Positions 1-11,540 of a DNA stretch of 64,000 nt are shown in pieces (the first letter of the stretch is position 1; every line of letters starts with the position of its first letter). Location of the stretch: contig NC_092876.1 of NCBI RefSeq assembly GCF_028372415.1, positions 223,249,528-223,313,527 of the forward strand. Reading direction: 5' to 3'. The translations under genes and the position numbers were made by a program. Source of the DNA: Notamacropus eugenii (taxonomy: Eukaryota; Chordata; Mammalia; Diprotodontia; Macropodidae). Under the pieces are notes generated by a model, which made no database searches, was not told the origin of the DNA, and worked only from the letters and a program-made list of their open reading frames with translations.

Positions 1-2075
1 AATAAGTTAATTATTAGATATTTTCTATCTGAAATGATAACTGGACTTTCAAGGATAGACATCTCACAGCTCAGGAGAGAGATAAAGACTAGGGAAATAG
101 ATTTGGGCAATATATAAATTAGAGAATATAATTTGATCCCAAAGGTCTCCGAGGTCAGCATGAGTATTTTCACCTCACCTGCAGCACCCTATTTATTGGG
201 AACCAGAGGGAACACAACTGTGGCAGAACATTGATTAGGACAAAGCCAAGTTCAATGATGAGTGTTAGGGAAACTATACTTGTATTTGTTACCCTTTTCA
301 AGGTTGCTCCTTAGATTCTTTTCACTCAAGTGACTAATATGCTTTTCAAAATAAAAAATAGAAAGTGTTCATAGCGAGAAAAAATGTAGTCGCCCTGAAG
401 ATATTTGGCTTAAAAGAAAACCCTTATCCATACTCATAGCCTCCGAAGGCAGCAAAGACACAATTGGTGGGGTGTTGATAGTGACAAATTCAGTTATCTC
501 AAAGACAGAGACAGACTGTACAGGTCTTGCAGTCCATTACCACATAGCGTAATGCTGTCTCCATTGACTGGACCAGAAATACTTCATTTCACTAGATCAC
601 AATCTTATAAGACAGCCTTGTCATTTTAATTTGTCACTCTTTGTCTCCTATATCTTATTGAAGTCTCATCTCTTCAGCCAAGTGCCATAGGCTACTTACT
701 ACTCCTGGAAGGAAAAAAAAAGCAATCCTATCACACAGAATAAGAAAGCAAAAGTCAGAAAAGAGAAAGTTTGCGGCCAAAGTCACTGCTATAGATTCCA
801 CTCCCACAGGCATAGCAGGTGGTATAAATACAATCTAAACTGAGACAGAAAAATGAATTGTCTGTCTCTAGTGTCTCCAGGAATGTTATATCTACTACCA
901 TTACACTGGTATTGATTTGGTATCCCCTCTCAACCACCGAGCAAAGTGGAAGGGGAACAAAAGGAGAAAAGGATATAGAGTATTACTGAATAAGAGAACT
1001 GATGTTTGACATGCAGTTCGAGCCTGAAAGCAACCATAGAGAATTTGAATTAATAACTACTGAAATCTCACCTCCCCCAGAAAACCTAATTGGAAGAGAA
1101 GTAGACAATTCCCTCCTGGGTCTTGTTCTAAATCAACAAGCGATTTCAATCTCTCTCCCCACCCTCTAAACTACAAAAATATGCAATTTTCCCCATTTGA
1201 AGTAACATACTGTGAATGTAGTTTTGCTTACTTTATAGATTTTGTTTACTTATGAGCTCACTCCTCAACATATTCCTTATTCCCCTGGAAAGTGGTTTTA
1301 TTTTCCTTTTCTCAATGCTTCATTTGGTTTCTTTCCTCCATTTTGAAGAACTTTGAAATAGCAACCAAGATACCAGCAGAGACTCTTCTAGCACTTTAAA
1401 AGTATCAGGCAGTTCCACAACCAGAGGTGAAATAATGTTCAAGAATAAAACTTCAATTCATTTGCTTTTGTTGAACCTTCATCCTTTTAGTAGGACGCAT
1501 TTTTTCACGGGAAGCAAAATTGACCTTGTCCTCATCAGAAAAGGGGTCAAAATTAAAAAGGGTACAAAGTACCATATAACTTCTAGTCACTGGCTAGGGT
1601 AACAGGGAGAAATCTATTTATTCCTGTATGCCCACTCAGCTGACTCTCTCAATCATGCATTCTTTTCTATGCTCTGGGCCACTGTATGGTGTTTGACCAA
1701 GAGTGACATATGGTGGAGTTCACAACCAAGAATCAACCATAGAGTGAAGAAGGCAAAAAGGTATCAACAACCTCCCTGAAGATATTGGAGTACGGAACGG
1801 AGACTACAGTAATTGTCTTGTCCTTTTTCTCACCCCTATATGCTCAGGTTCTTAAAGCCAAAACTTGAAAGGGAAGGAAATCTTAAATGTTAACACTGTG
1901 TTGAATCTGTGAACTCTTAGTGCTGGACATAATGCAGAACCATAAATATATGTTCCCAACAGGCCAGTGGTGAATAAGCAACACTTCTTAAGGTTTATTA
2001 GATCATTGCTAACTCTAACTCCTGATTATTTTTCTCCCAATTTCTCAATTCATTACTCACATTTTGGAAGTGGTT
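1..2075. other. No gene recognised; unique AT-rich sequence
   Basis: I see no long open frame, no recognisable repeat core and no RNA gene here. The only open frames are about 60 codons, are closed on both sides by stops and resemble no protein I know. Confidence 0.6.
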
Positions 2076-2232
2076 TCAGGATCATAAGATGAAAGTAAAC
2101 TTAGAGATCATTTACTTCAGTCCCTTCATTATACAGATGAGAAAATTAAGAAGTAGAGAAGGAAATAGGTTACCTGGGTCAAATAGTTAGCAAATAGACC
2201 AAGAATTAGGTGCTAAATCTTTTTTACTTCAA
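2076..2232 (-). mobile_element. MIR-class SINE fragment (antisense)
   Basis: The plus strand reads as the reverse complement of the MIR core: TTATACAGATGAGAAAATTAAG, then a diverged version of the usual 'acttgcccaaggtcac' block, then a 'tagcaaatagaccaagaattag' stretch corresponding to the 5' part. No flanking duplication is visible, as expected for an old copy. Confidence 0.5.
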
Positions 2233-3315
2233 ATCTTGCACTTTTGCCACCATCATCATCGTTCCTACCATCGTCTTCTATTTGTCCCCTATATTCTCCT
2301 GTCACATTCTTCTATCAGAATGATTCTCTTAGAGTAGATACCTTCACCAGTACATGGCTATGGTTTCAGATGATCTTTTTGGCTTTATCCCCTAGACTAC
2401 AGTATTTACTATACACTGTGGCCAGCCTTGATAAACACTTCATTTTAATCACTTTGCAAAACATTCAGAAGTCCTCCTTTTATATTTCTCTAACCAACAT
2501 GTTTGTGTGGTCATCCTGAGGCTGTCTATTTTATCCAACTCTCCTTCACTTATATCTAATTCACACACAAGTCAAGCAGTCACTCTGATGTCTTTAGTTC
2601 TCTTAAAAAACAAAGGAAAAACAACAAGAACAAGAAAATGGCTATCCTGGAACCCTTCATACACAATCCTTATTATTTGTCAATTATAAAGATTAATGAA
2701 GTTTGACTATTTGGGTAAAAATAAGACTTAATTCTTACTGAATTCCACCATCCCATTTTAGAATAAGATCAGGAAAGGGAAGAGATTTAAAAAGTGGGGG
2801 GGAGAGTGGGGTGTAGATAACTTTACAAATCAAAACAGTGTGTTAAATTAGCTATCAACATTCCCTTCAGGACTGTCAAACCAGTTGTTGGTCTGAAGTA
2901 TAGACTCATAGAAGGCAGAGATCATATCTATTTGCCTCATTCTTTATAGTATCAGATGCACATAGATACTTTAAAATGTTTGGGGATTGTAATATAATAT
3001 AAAGAAAAAGTGTGTCCCAAAATTCATAAAGCAAACAATACAAAGTAGGAGTAATGTACTAGATACTTAAGTCCATTCTAGTTGCATATTCTAACACTTT
3101 GTATTTAAATTTCTTTGCCTAAATTTCACTAATGTCACATAATATGCACTGCAAAGTAACCATTCATGCATGGTACAACACGGTTGTGCTTGCAGTTATT
3201 ATGACGGTAATGATGATCACTGTTACAATTATATTAGTGCTACTGATACTCAGTGTCAAATGTAAGTATATAAAATTGCTGGTATTTTTTGCAATTCGTT
3301 GTGATTTAAATTTAA
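2233..3315. other. No gene recognised; possible short L2 3' remnant near 2900-2990
   Basis: Two overlapping frames of 60 and 91 codons (2244-2519, 2507-2689) lack similarity I can recognise and sit in pyrimidine-rich sequence. At 2905-2990 the words 'gaaggcagagatcat' and 'cagatgcacatagat' resemble the 3' end of L2 (gagggcagggactgt ... gcctggcacatagta), but the match is weak. Confidence 0.4.
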
Positions 3316-3399
3316 CAACACTTCTTAAACTGTGAGTCACAACCTACAGTTTAAGAGGCACTGAAATGTTCATGAGTGGAAAAAGTTTAAGAAGCCCTG
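3316..3399. mobile_element. Short hAT-type MITE with inverted termini
   Basis: An 84-bp segment is bounded by inverted repeats: CTTCTTAAACT at 3321-3331 and its exact complement AGTTTAAGAAG at 3384-3394, extending imperfectly to CAACA...CCCTG at the tips. Flanking octamers AAATTTAA (3308-3315) and AATTCTAA (3400-3407) agree at six of eight positions, which fits an aged 8-bp hAT target duplication. The words 'cttaaactgtgagtcacaa' resemble the ends of mammalian Charlie-group non-autonomous elements. There is no coding capacity. Confidence 0.5.
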
Positions 3400-3444
3400 A
3401 ATTCTAAAAGTTCCTTTACATGAAATACATCATGTGACGTCAAT

Positions 3445-3605
3445 TTTGTGCGATTGATCCTATTTTCCAAATGAGGAAGCATTGGTTCATAGAGGTTGAG
3501 TGATCCAAGTCTCACATCCCATGATCAAAAGGGCTAGAAATGAGATCCTGGTTTGCTGACTCCAAGATTCTTCTACTATGCCAGGCTACCCCTCTCAATT
3601 TGAGA
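3445..3605 (-). mobile_element. MIR-class SINE fragment (antisense)
   Basis: The plus strand shows the antisense MIR order: 'ttccaaatgaggaagcattg', then 'gttgagtgatccaagtctcaca', then a 'gagatcctggtttgctgactcc' block matching the reversed SINE body. It is old and diverged. Confidence 0.5.
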
Positions 3606-4020
3606 TGCCAGAATTTGGAACACAGAGTGTGGGGAACACATTTTGGCCCCAGTGCTATTTCAAATGTTGAAATGCATCCAATGAATATATAATATATATA
3701 CACATGTGGCCATTAAATAAATACTAGCTGCTGCTGATAACAATCCATCTGCATGATCATCTGCTCAAAGAGAAAAATAGCATATGGAAAAGCTACTGCC
3801 TGGCAGTTATATTCTGTGTGTTTCTTAAAGACATAGAAGAGATAGGGAAAATATGATTTCAAAGAGGAGAAAGAATCAAAGTATGAATATTAGTAAATAG
3901 TCTTCTGATAATAACTTTCTGAGAGTCACAAAAAGATTATACCTTCTTCACACTGAACACCAAGGCATACATGATTTATAATGTGCCATATAAAAAAGCA
4001 AAACAAAAACTATAGATGTT

Positions 4021-4345
4021 TTCATGAAGTTGTTCATCTTTCATTTTCAAAGGGACCAGTAACATCATGGGTGATATCTTGACATGCATGTGAATTGAGT
4101 TTAAGTGATACAAAGTTTCACAATCATTAGCATCACTAGCTCTTCCAGAGTCATCAAAGTCCAATGGCAAGAGAAAAGTAAAGATGACTTGATGATAGCC
4201 TGGGCTGCAATGGATGACCTTGGAATTTTGTATATCTGAGCAAGTACCTGCTTCAGCTGTCTTCATTGCTGTTGGAATAAATTGTTCTCATCTACCCATT
4301 TTGCCAGGGAAAGTCTTCACATGCTTAGGATAGACATCCCCCTAA
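4021..4345 (-). mobile_element. RTE-dependent SINE (MAR-like), antisense
   Basis: Read on the minus strand, this copy parallels the second half of the SINE at 38433-38952: a 'gaacaatttattccaac' block, then 'ccaaggtcatccattgcagcc', 'ggactttgatgactctgga', 'ctcaattcacatgcatgtcaa', and a 3' end 'actggtccctttgaaaatga' followed by an A/C-rich tail. That 3' end resembles the 3' end of the window's RTE LINEs, so it was probably mobilised by RTE machinery. The 96-codon minus frame across it (3976-4266) is incidental. Confidence 0.6.
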
Positions 4346-4798
4346 CTAACTAACAGTTGACAAGTACAAAAGTTTAGATGGAAGACTTCCATATTTGAAC
4401 TAGCCTCTTTCATAGTCATGCAAATGCTTGTGTCAGTTATATGCAAGATTTCTATTCATTTACATTTTTGCCAAACTAAAGTGAACTTGTCCTTGTAGAG
4501 AATAAAGATGAACTCAGCATCTCTTATTCTCTGACTTGCTCTAAATGTATACCTCGTGGATATGTATATTTGAAATGTCCATCTAGGTAACTACACACTT
4601 GGTTATATCATTGATTGGATTTTGTTTGTGGGGCAAATAGTTAAGTACTTTTGTCTTTATAGACATTGATTTTCAGACTCTACATACTTCAAATGCTCTC
4701 ATGAATATGTGATTATGTTGTTCTGGTATTCTCTGCAATGATGCAGATACAAACAATTCTTTGCCTGCTCATCCTCTGTAACTTCTATTTATGCAGAA

Positions 4799-5030
4799 TA
4801 GGGTAGGTGACACTGGACCTAGAGTCAAGAAGATTCATCTTCCTTAGTTCAAATCTGGTCTCAGATTCTTACTAGCTATGTGACCCTGGGCAATCCGTTT
4901 ATCCCTGTTTGCCTCAGTTTCTTTATCTGTAAAATGAAGTGAAGGAAATGGCAAACTGCTCCAGTATCTTTTCAAAGAAAATCCTAAATGGTGTCACAAA
5001 GACTCGGACACAATTGAACAATAACAAAAA
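4799..5030 (+). mobile_element. Marsupial CORE-SINE (tRNA-derived, MIR superfamily)
   Basis: In order: 'cctagagtcaagaagattca', 'gttcaaatctggtctcagat', 'ctatgtgaccctgggcaatc', 'gcctcagtttctttatctgt', then the lineage-specific 3' half 'ggcaaactgctccagtatct' and 'ggtgtcacaaagactcggac', ending in 'caataacaaaaaaa'. The extended 3' half after the MIR core is one of the main reasons for suspecting a marsupial genome. Confidence 0.8.
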
Positions 5031-5130
5031 AAGTAGGAACTGGACCTTTGACTTCAATGATAATAGAGAATTCCCTAAGGAGAAAATTTCCTCTGCCAAA
5101 GTACCTTCTCTGTAACTTTAATTATTAGAT

Positions 5131-5195
5131 TTATCTAAATCACTGAGTAGTTAAGTAGTTCAACTACTGAGTAGTTAAGTAGTTAAGTAGTTCCC
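5131..5195. repeat. Short imperfect tandem of an AGTTAAGTAGTT unit
   Basis: The words 'gagtagttaagtagttcaac' and 'gagtagttaagtagttaagt' repeat side by side, giving four to five imperfect units. This is a local slippage product at the edge of an antisense MIR fragment. Confidence 0.6.
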
Positions 5196-5284
5196 AGGGT
5201 CACATAGCCAGAATATGTGTGATGCAAGATGGACCCAGGCCTTCCTGGCTTTGTGTCTAGCTTTCTATTGATTACACCACTCAT
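5190..5284 (-). mobile_element. MIR-class SINE fragment (antisense)
   Basis: The antisense MIR words 'ccagggtcacatagccagaa' and 'acccaggccttcctggcttt' are followed by 'ctattgattacaccactc', the typical reversed SINE head. Confidence 0.55.
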
Positions 5285-5482
5285 TCAAAAACTGTGGTCT
5301 GGGGACCCATGACGATCCTTTTAAGCTCAGAATTAGCTTCATGATAATACTAAGATATTTTAATTTTTAACATGGCAGATATTGATATTCATAGATACTA
5401 CCCACATAAATGGAAGTTCTTGGAGTCTTCAATAATGGTTGTAAAAGAATCTTGATATCACGCACTCAAGAATTACTGCACT
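5284..5482. mobile_element. hAT/Charlie-type non-autonomous DNA transposon relic
   Basis: The left end reads 'aaaaactgtggtctggggac' and the right end 'cactcaagaattactgca', with an interior of 'cttcatgataatactaagat' and 'cttcaataatggttgtaaaa'. These words match the pattern of mammal-wide hAT non-autonomous elements. The termini are eroded, and I could not find a clean 8-bp duplication. Confidence 0.5.
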
Positions 5483-6050
5483 GTATCATGCTGCCTGTCT
5501 AAGTAAGGATAAATAATTTTGTTCAATTTTTAAAAAGCAAACTGGTACATAAGCAAACAAGGATGATCAAACAATTTTTTTAAACATTTCAATGGGTACC
5601 TTTCTGGCCGTGTAGACATAGCTCAAGATATTATCACTCCCATGTTTACATTACAGGATGCCTCTGCTCAGTTACTGTGCCACTTCTAAGATTTTAAGTA
5701 CATGACAAACAAGGTTCAGTTGAAAGCAAGGGAACTTTTGCATTAATGAACAGTGTTTGCTAACCTTCCCAACTTCTCATAAATGAGATGTCTGCTATGA
5801 ATGACAGATACACTCTCTTGTCAGGTTTTTACTTGAAGCCTTTCCAACTGGATAGGATCTGAAAGAGATTCTATTCCATTGACATGATTTTGAAGAAGCT
5901 AGGGTCAGTCACTCAACACCACGGTAAGGAACAGATGTAAGGTTTTAAAAGAAGTGGGCCAGAATAATATAGGATTATACAATTAGGTGTGGTCTTGTTT
6001 TATCCCAATTTCATCAATATTTACAGAACATTTTTCATGAACACAGCATA
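5483..6050. other. No gene or repeat recognised
   Basis: AT-rich unique sequence with no open frame of note. Confidence 0.5.
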
Positions 6051-6054
6051 GTTG

Positions 6055-6325
6055 GTCAGTGTTTTCGTTGTTCAATCATTACTCAGTTGTCTGAATCTTC
6101 ATGACCCATTTGGGGTTTCCTGGGCAAAGATACTGGAGTAGCTTGCCATTTCCTTCTCTAGCTCGTTTTACAGATGAGGAAAGTGAGGTAAACAAAGTAA
6201 AGAGACTTCCCTAGGGTCACAGAGCTGGTAAATGTTTAAAGTCAGATTTGAACACAAGAAGATTATGAGTCTTCTTCATTCCAGGTCTGGTACTCCATCA
6301 ACTGAGCCAACCAGTTGCCCCTGTA
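6055..6325 (-). mobile_element. Marsupial CORE-SINE (antisense), near full length
   Basis: The plus strand runs through the complement of the SINE from its tail: 'ttgttcaatcattactcagt', 'catgacccatttggggtttc', 'agcttgccatttccttctct', 'cagatgaggaaagtgaggta', 'ctagggtcacagagctggta', then the head complement 'ccatcaactgagccaaccag' and 'ttgcccc'. Both the tRNA-derived head and the extended 3' half are present. Confidence 0.8.
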
Positions 6326-7232
6326 ACACTCAGCTACCCCAGTTGGTCAGTACCTTGTACAAATTTGCAATTGTACTTTATACCTGAGAAATGCAACTAC
6401 TTTTTTGATGAACCAAGTCCAGTTCATCAAAACTCCAGAAATACACAAAACAAAACAAAAATTGCCCATCTAATTGAAATAGCAAATTGTATTTAGAAGA
6501 AGATAAGGAACTCCCCCAGAAGAGGGCTAAGATGCTGAAGTTTCATTTAGAAAATTAAAGTTAATTTACAATAAGCAGAAATAGGGAATGAGAAAAAAGC
6601 AGAAAAAAATGAGTTTTATTCCCATCTCTGCTATTTCTTTCATGAATGCCCCACTTCATCTCTTTGTTCTTCAATTACCTTTTCTTTTATAAATATTGAT
6701 AATAGCACTGATCTTTGTTTTAAGGGCACAGCAATGAGTAACTAATACAATTATTATAAGGCATGCACAAAATAGGAAAAGCTAAATAAAAGCAACATTA
6801 TCAAGTACTTAGTTTAGGCAGGAGCTTCTGAAATGCAAAAGATATAATCAGACTACTTCTCCAAGGGCAGTCAGGAAGTTATCAACAAACCACACAATTG
6901 TATATCTGCCATAATACTTAGAGAATCAGGAGAATGGGGCAAGTCTCTTTAGTGAATGGCTAAATAGGTCAAATTGACAATTTTGACCCTTCATTCATCT
7001 TTTAATTTCTTCCTTGTCTCTGTTTCTCACTCTTTGGACTTTGCCACCATTCCTCAGCAGTCTTTTCATCCAGAACTTCACTTTGGGCCCGTGGATTTCT
7101 CTCTATGAACATTGCTACCTGAATCCCTAAAGGTCCCTTCTCTCATCAGGGAGGCTACCAGAGCAGCCATCGTCCTTCATTCTTCCCCTATGTCTGATTC
7201 TGATTCTTTGGACTTCCTCTCTGTCCGCTCAT

Positions 7233-7234
<2 letters not shown>
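6326..7234. other. No gene or repeat recognised
   Basis: AT-rich unique sequence. The 62-codon frame at 7112-7300 runs into the CA microsatellite and is not credible as a gene. Confidence 0.5.

Positions 7235-7284
<50 letters not shown>
7235..7284. repeat. (CA)n microsatellite
   Basis: Uninterrupted AC dinucleotides for 50 bases. Confidence 0.95.
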
Positions 7285-7286
<2 letters not shown>

Positions 7287-7304
7287 CAACGCCAGTATAG
7301 GTTG

Positions 7305-7436
7305 TCTTTCTCCATTAAAATGTAAACTCGTCAGGAGAAGAGTCTTTTTTGTTGTTGTTGTTCATATATTATATCCCTGGTACTTAACACAAGAAAATTA
7401 ACACTTCATAAATACTTGCTAACTACTGATGAGAGG
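7305..7436 (+). mobile_element. L2 LINE 3'-end fragment
   Basis: It shows the L2 3'-terminal pattern in order: 'ccattaaaatgtaaactcgt', a GTT-rich patch, 'atccctggtacttaacacaa', 'cataaatacttgctaa'. A second, shorter piece with the same pattern lies at 7560-7636 ('tgcctagcagagcactgggc', 'ctaaataaaacttgttgaat'). Confidence 0.6.
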
Positions 7437-7639
7437 ACAGTTGCTCCCTCTGTTCTAAAGTTCTAACTCTACAAACACTGTTGGAATGTCTCCAGAATGT
7501 GACTTTTTGGTAGGTCAGATGTTCTTGTCTCATTTTTTTCCTCATTTCCTTTATGCTCAGGCACTTGTCTCCTCTTAATGCCTAGCAGAGCACTGGGCAC
7601 ATGATTGGAGCTAAATAAAACTTGTTGAATTAAATATAC

Positions 7640-8850
7640 TACAAATCATTACTTCTCTTGAGGACTCCTTAAATGAAAGCTACAGCTAGTGAATACCAAA
7701 GATAAATAAATACTAAGGGATTAGTAATTTGATCTTTTATAAGGTTCTCCAGTCTCTCTCTATTCAACCTCTGACTTTGTTATGAAATAATGAATAATAG
7801 TACAGGTCCACTGATCTCACCCATTAAGAAATACATAAACATTTACAGGAGGAGAATATACGAAGATATATGTTCAAGTCCCATGCAAGTGTAAACTACA
7901 GTACATGAGATATTAAATGCTTAACTGTTTATTTGTCCATTTACAAAACATGCTGTAGCAGGATTAAACTGGATCCCCAAAGAGACATTAACTTGTATTA
8001 TGCTGAAGTATTTATTATTGTGGCATATGTAACAGATAATATTTGTTTACCTTTTTAATTACTTACATTTTCAGCCAAGAAAATCTCTGAGGATAATGCC
8101 TCATTTACAAGAGTGTCCTGGCAAAAGACAACATAATGTAATCACATATTACCAACAATTCCATGACAACGATGCGATGGTTTTAAAATGACTTCCAAAT
8201 AAAAGCTTAATTAGAGTCAGCTATAAAATAAAAATAAACAGGAAATAAAATAATGGTGCTAAAATTAAATTAAGAAGAAAAGAATCCTCAAGTTCATAGT
8301 GACATAAAACAAATTGGAGATGCTAAGACTAAATGCCTAGGAGAACCTCCCTTCCTAAGTGGTCCTAGATTCCCATCAATGGAGCCAGCTAAGCAAAGTA
8401 CAATGTAGAAATGAGAGGTGAGACACTACTCACTGTTTGAAGTCTATGCAACACACCCAGAAAATTCTTCAGGCATGATTTTTGCCCCTTTACTGCTCTG
8501 ATGGAAGGCAGCAATAGTACATATATTTGCCATAATAATATCATCCAAATGCTTCATCATTTTTAGTTTCTGAAGCATGTCTGTATTTTCATTTGGTTTT
8601 AGTTGATATCTGACATTTTAGAATTCATATTTCACAAAAATAAGAATTGCAACTGAATATGACCTAACTTTAGAAGGATATAGTCAAGTCCATGTCAAGG
8701 ATAGAAAAATGGAAACACTGTAAGATGAAGGCCATATCCATATAAATGTTACAAAGTCTACCATTGCCTCTTAGAACAGTAAAAATAGCAATGCTACCAT
8801 TCTTAGGAGGGAAAATGCATTAATAAATTGTCTTATGATTTGTCTCACTA
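7640..8850. other. No gene or repeat recognised
   Basis: AT-rich, with many A-runs. I see no open frame beyond chance length and no familiar repeat core. Confidence 0.5.
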
Positions 8851-10990
8851 ACTTTCCAAACCAGAAAAAAAAAGGGTAGCAATCTTGATCCTTTAGAAAA
8901 AAATAAAAGTAAAGATAGACCTAATTTAAAAAGATAAGGAAGGAAACAATATCTTGCTAAATGTTACCATAGGCAATAAATTAATATTGATACAAAACAT
9001 TTATGCACCAAGTGGAGTATCATCCAAATTCTTAAAGAAAAAGTTAAGTAAGTTACAAGAAGAAATAGATAGTAAAAAAAATATACTAATAGGGGATCTG
9101 AACTGTTCCCTCTCAGAACTTGATAAATCCAACCAAAAATAAACAAGAAAGAAACTAAGGATGTGAATAAAGTATTAGAAAAGTTAGATAAGACAGTCCT
9201 TTGGAGAAAACTGAATGGGAACAGAAAGGAATATACATATTTAAGCAGTATATGGTACCTACACAAAAATTAACTGTGCATTAGGGCATAGAACCCTCAA
9301 AATCAAATGTAGAAAAGCAGAAATATTAAATGTAGTCTTTTCAGATTATAATGCAATAAAAATTACATTCAATAAAGGGCACTGAAAAGATAGATTAAAA
9401 ATTAAATGGAAACTAAATAATCTAATCCTAAAGTATAAGTGAGTCAAAGAACAAATGATTTAATTATATAATTCATTATATAATTTCATTAAAGAGAATA
9501 ACAACAATGGGACAACATCCCAAAATTTATGGGATGCAGAAAGAGCATTACTTAGAGGAAAATCTATTTTTCTAAATTCTTATAGCAACAAAATAGAAAA
9601 AGAACATATCAACAAAGTGGGCATGCAACTAAGGAAACTAGAAAAAAAGGACAAATTAAAAATCCCCAATTGAGCACCAAATCGAAAATCAAAGGTAAGA
9701 TTGATGAAATTGAAGTTTAAAAAACTATTGAGCTAACCAATAAAATTAGAAGCTGGATTTATGAAAAAAAGTAATAAGATAGATAAGCCCTTAGTTAATT
9801 TGATTTTTAAAGAAGAAAGAAGAAAGCCAAATATCTAGTATCAAAGATGAAAAGTGAAAAATAACCACCAATGAAGAAAAAATTAAAATAATCATAGGAA
9901 ATATTTTGTCCAATTATATGCCAATAAATCTGACAATCTGAGTGAAATTGATGAATATTTGCAAATATATAAATTACCTAGATTAACAAATAAGGAAACA
10001 GAATGCCTAAATAGACACTCGAAATACTCATCTTAGAAAAAAAAATTGAATAAGCCATTAATGAATTACCTAAAAAAAAAAAAAAAACCCAGTGTCAGAT
10101 GGGTGCACAAGTGAATTCTACCAAACAATTAAGGAATAACTAATTCCAATACCAGATAAACTCTTTGGAAAAATAGGTGGAGAAGGAATTCTACCACACT
10201 CCTTTTATGACACCTTTGTTGTTACCTAAACCAAGAAGAGCTAAAGCAAAGAAAGAAAATGATAGACCATTTCCCCTAATGAATATGGATGCAAACATTT
10301 TTTTAAATTATTTTTTAATGTTTAACAATCACTGCCATACAATTGAGATTTTATCCCCCCCACACCTACCCCCCACTACTCCCCTCCCTCCCCACGACTG
10401 CATACAATTCTGTATAGGTTCTATATATACTTTCCTATTGAGTACATTTTCACTATAGTCATGCTATGTAGTTGGACCAAAATAAATGGAAGAAATCATA
10501 TAACAAATCAAAACATGATACACAAAAACATACACATACTCAAACATGATCTGCTACATTCTGCGAATGACTTCCATATTTCTTTCTCTGAGTGTGGAAG
10601 GCATTTTGCCTTAGAGAACCACCACTGGGATTTTTTTTTTTTAAGAAGTTCTTGCGTTATTACGAAATTCCAAGTCTACCAGAAAAAACTCTCGCACACT
10701 GTGGTCATTGCTGTGCACAAAGTTCTCCTGGTTCTGCTCCTTTCACTCAGCGGATGCAAACATTTTGAACAAAATGCTAGCAAGGTGATTACAAGATTAT
10801 ATCACAAGGATTATATACTCTGACCAGGTGGAATTTATACCAGGAATGCAGGTTGAAAAACTATCAATCTAAATGACCATATCAAATACAAAACTAACTG
10901 AAATCACATGATTATCTCAATAGATGGTGAAAAAGCTTTTGACAGAATACACCTCCCATTCCTTTAAAAAACATTAGAGAGCACAGGAAT
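8851..10990 (+). pseudogene. Decayed L1 ORF2: endonuclease through start of reverse transcriptase
   Basis: A fragment of L1 ORF2 with many stops and frameshifts. A 62-codon stretch (8954-9142) keeps the endonuclease signature: IYAPSGVSSKF, a lysine-rich helix, then LIGDLNCSLSELDKS (the family's VGDFNTPLS-type block). Downstream, around 9335-9355, SDYNAIK corresponds to the SDHNAIK endonuclease motif. The linker WKLNNLIL and LWDAERALLRGK, then KIDKPL, LPRLTNKE and near 10800 the RT words DQVEFIPGMQ follow in the family order. It fades out near 10990, just after 'gaaaaagcttttgacagaat' (the AEKAFDR-type RT block). Both the 5' part of the element and the rest of ORF2 are missing. It is split by another L1 piece at 10302-10751. 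It is inactive. Confidence 0.85.
10302..10751 (-). mobile_element. Antisense L1 3'-end insertion with 15-bp target duplication
   Basis: The duplication GGATGCAAACATTTT occurs at 10287-10301 and again at 10752-10766. Removing the insert plus one copy restores the older L1 ORF2 frame (MDANILNKMLA). On the minus strand the insert starts with the L1 3' UTR words 'gagcagaaccaggagaact' and 'agcaatgaccacagtgtg', passes a G-rich tract opposite plus positions 10356-10395, and ends in an A-rich tail opposite the T-run at 10302-10318. It is a 5'-truncated copy with no coding function. Confidence 0.85.
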
Positions 10991-11540
10991 AAAGGGAACA
11001 TTCCTTATTTTTTCTATAACCTTTGATGTCATTACAGTTCAGGGGAACAATTGTATCCTTCCACTCTATTAAAATGTAAATACTTCATCCTCATATACTC
11101 CTTTCTGATTGCTCAGTTGTATCTTATGCTTCTCTTGGTTCAAGTGTTTCTATTTTCAGTTTTATACTTAGCTCTCATCTTTTCAACAGAAATTCTTGGA
11201 AGTTCTCTACTTCATTAATGGGCTATTAAAAAGATTTTACTCTGCTCTGTCAAATAAATTATTTTTAGTTATAGGGCTATATTGTTCTTTTCTGAAATGA
11301 CAATCAAAATTTACTACATTACAGTGGTAGTAAGTCTGAAATTTTTTAAGCACCATATTAAGACTGATAATCTAATTGGCAAAACAACATATTAACAACT
11401 ATGTACAAAAAAGACATATATGGTACGAATCAGAGATAATAAGAGGAAGGCACTAACATAGAGATCTGGAAAAGTTCCTTGAAGAAGTTTTTTTTTCTCC
11501 AGTCACACATTTTATCTGAGACTAGAAAGTATCCAAAGAA
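10991..11540. other. No gene or repeat recognised
   Basis: T-rich unique sequence between two LINE relics. Confidence 0.5.
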
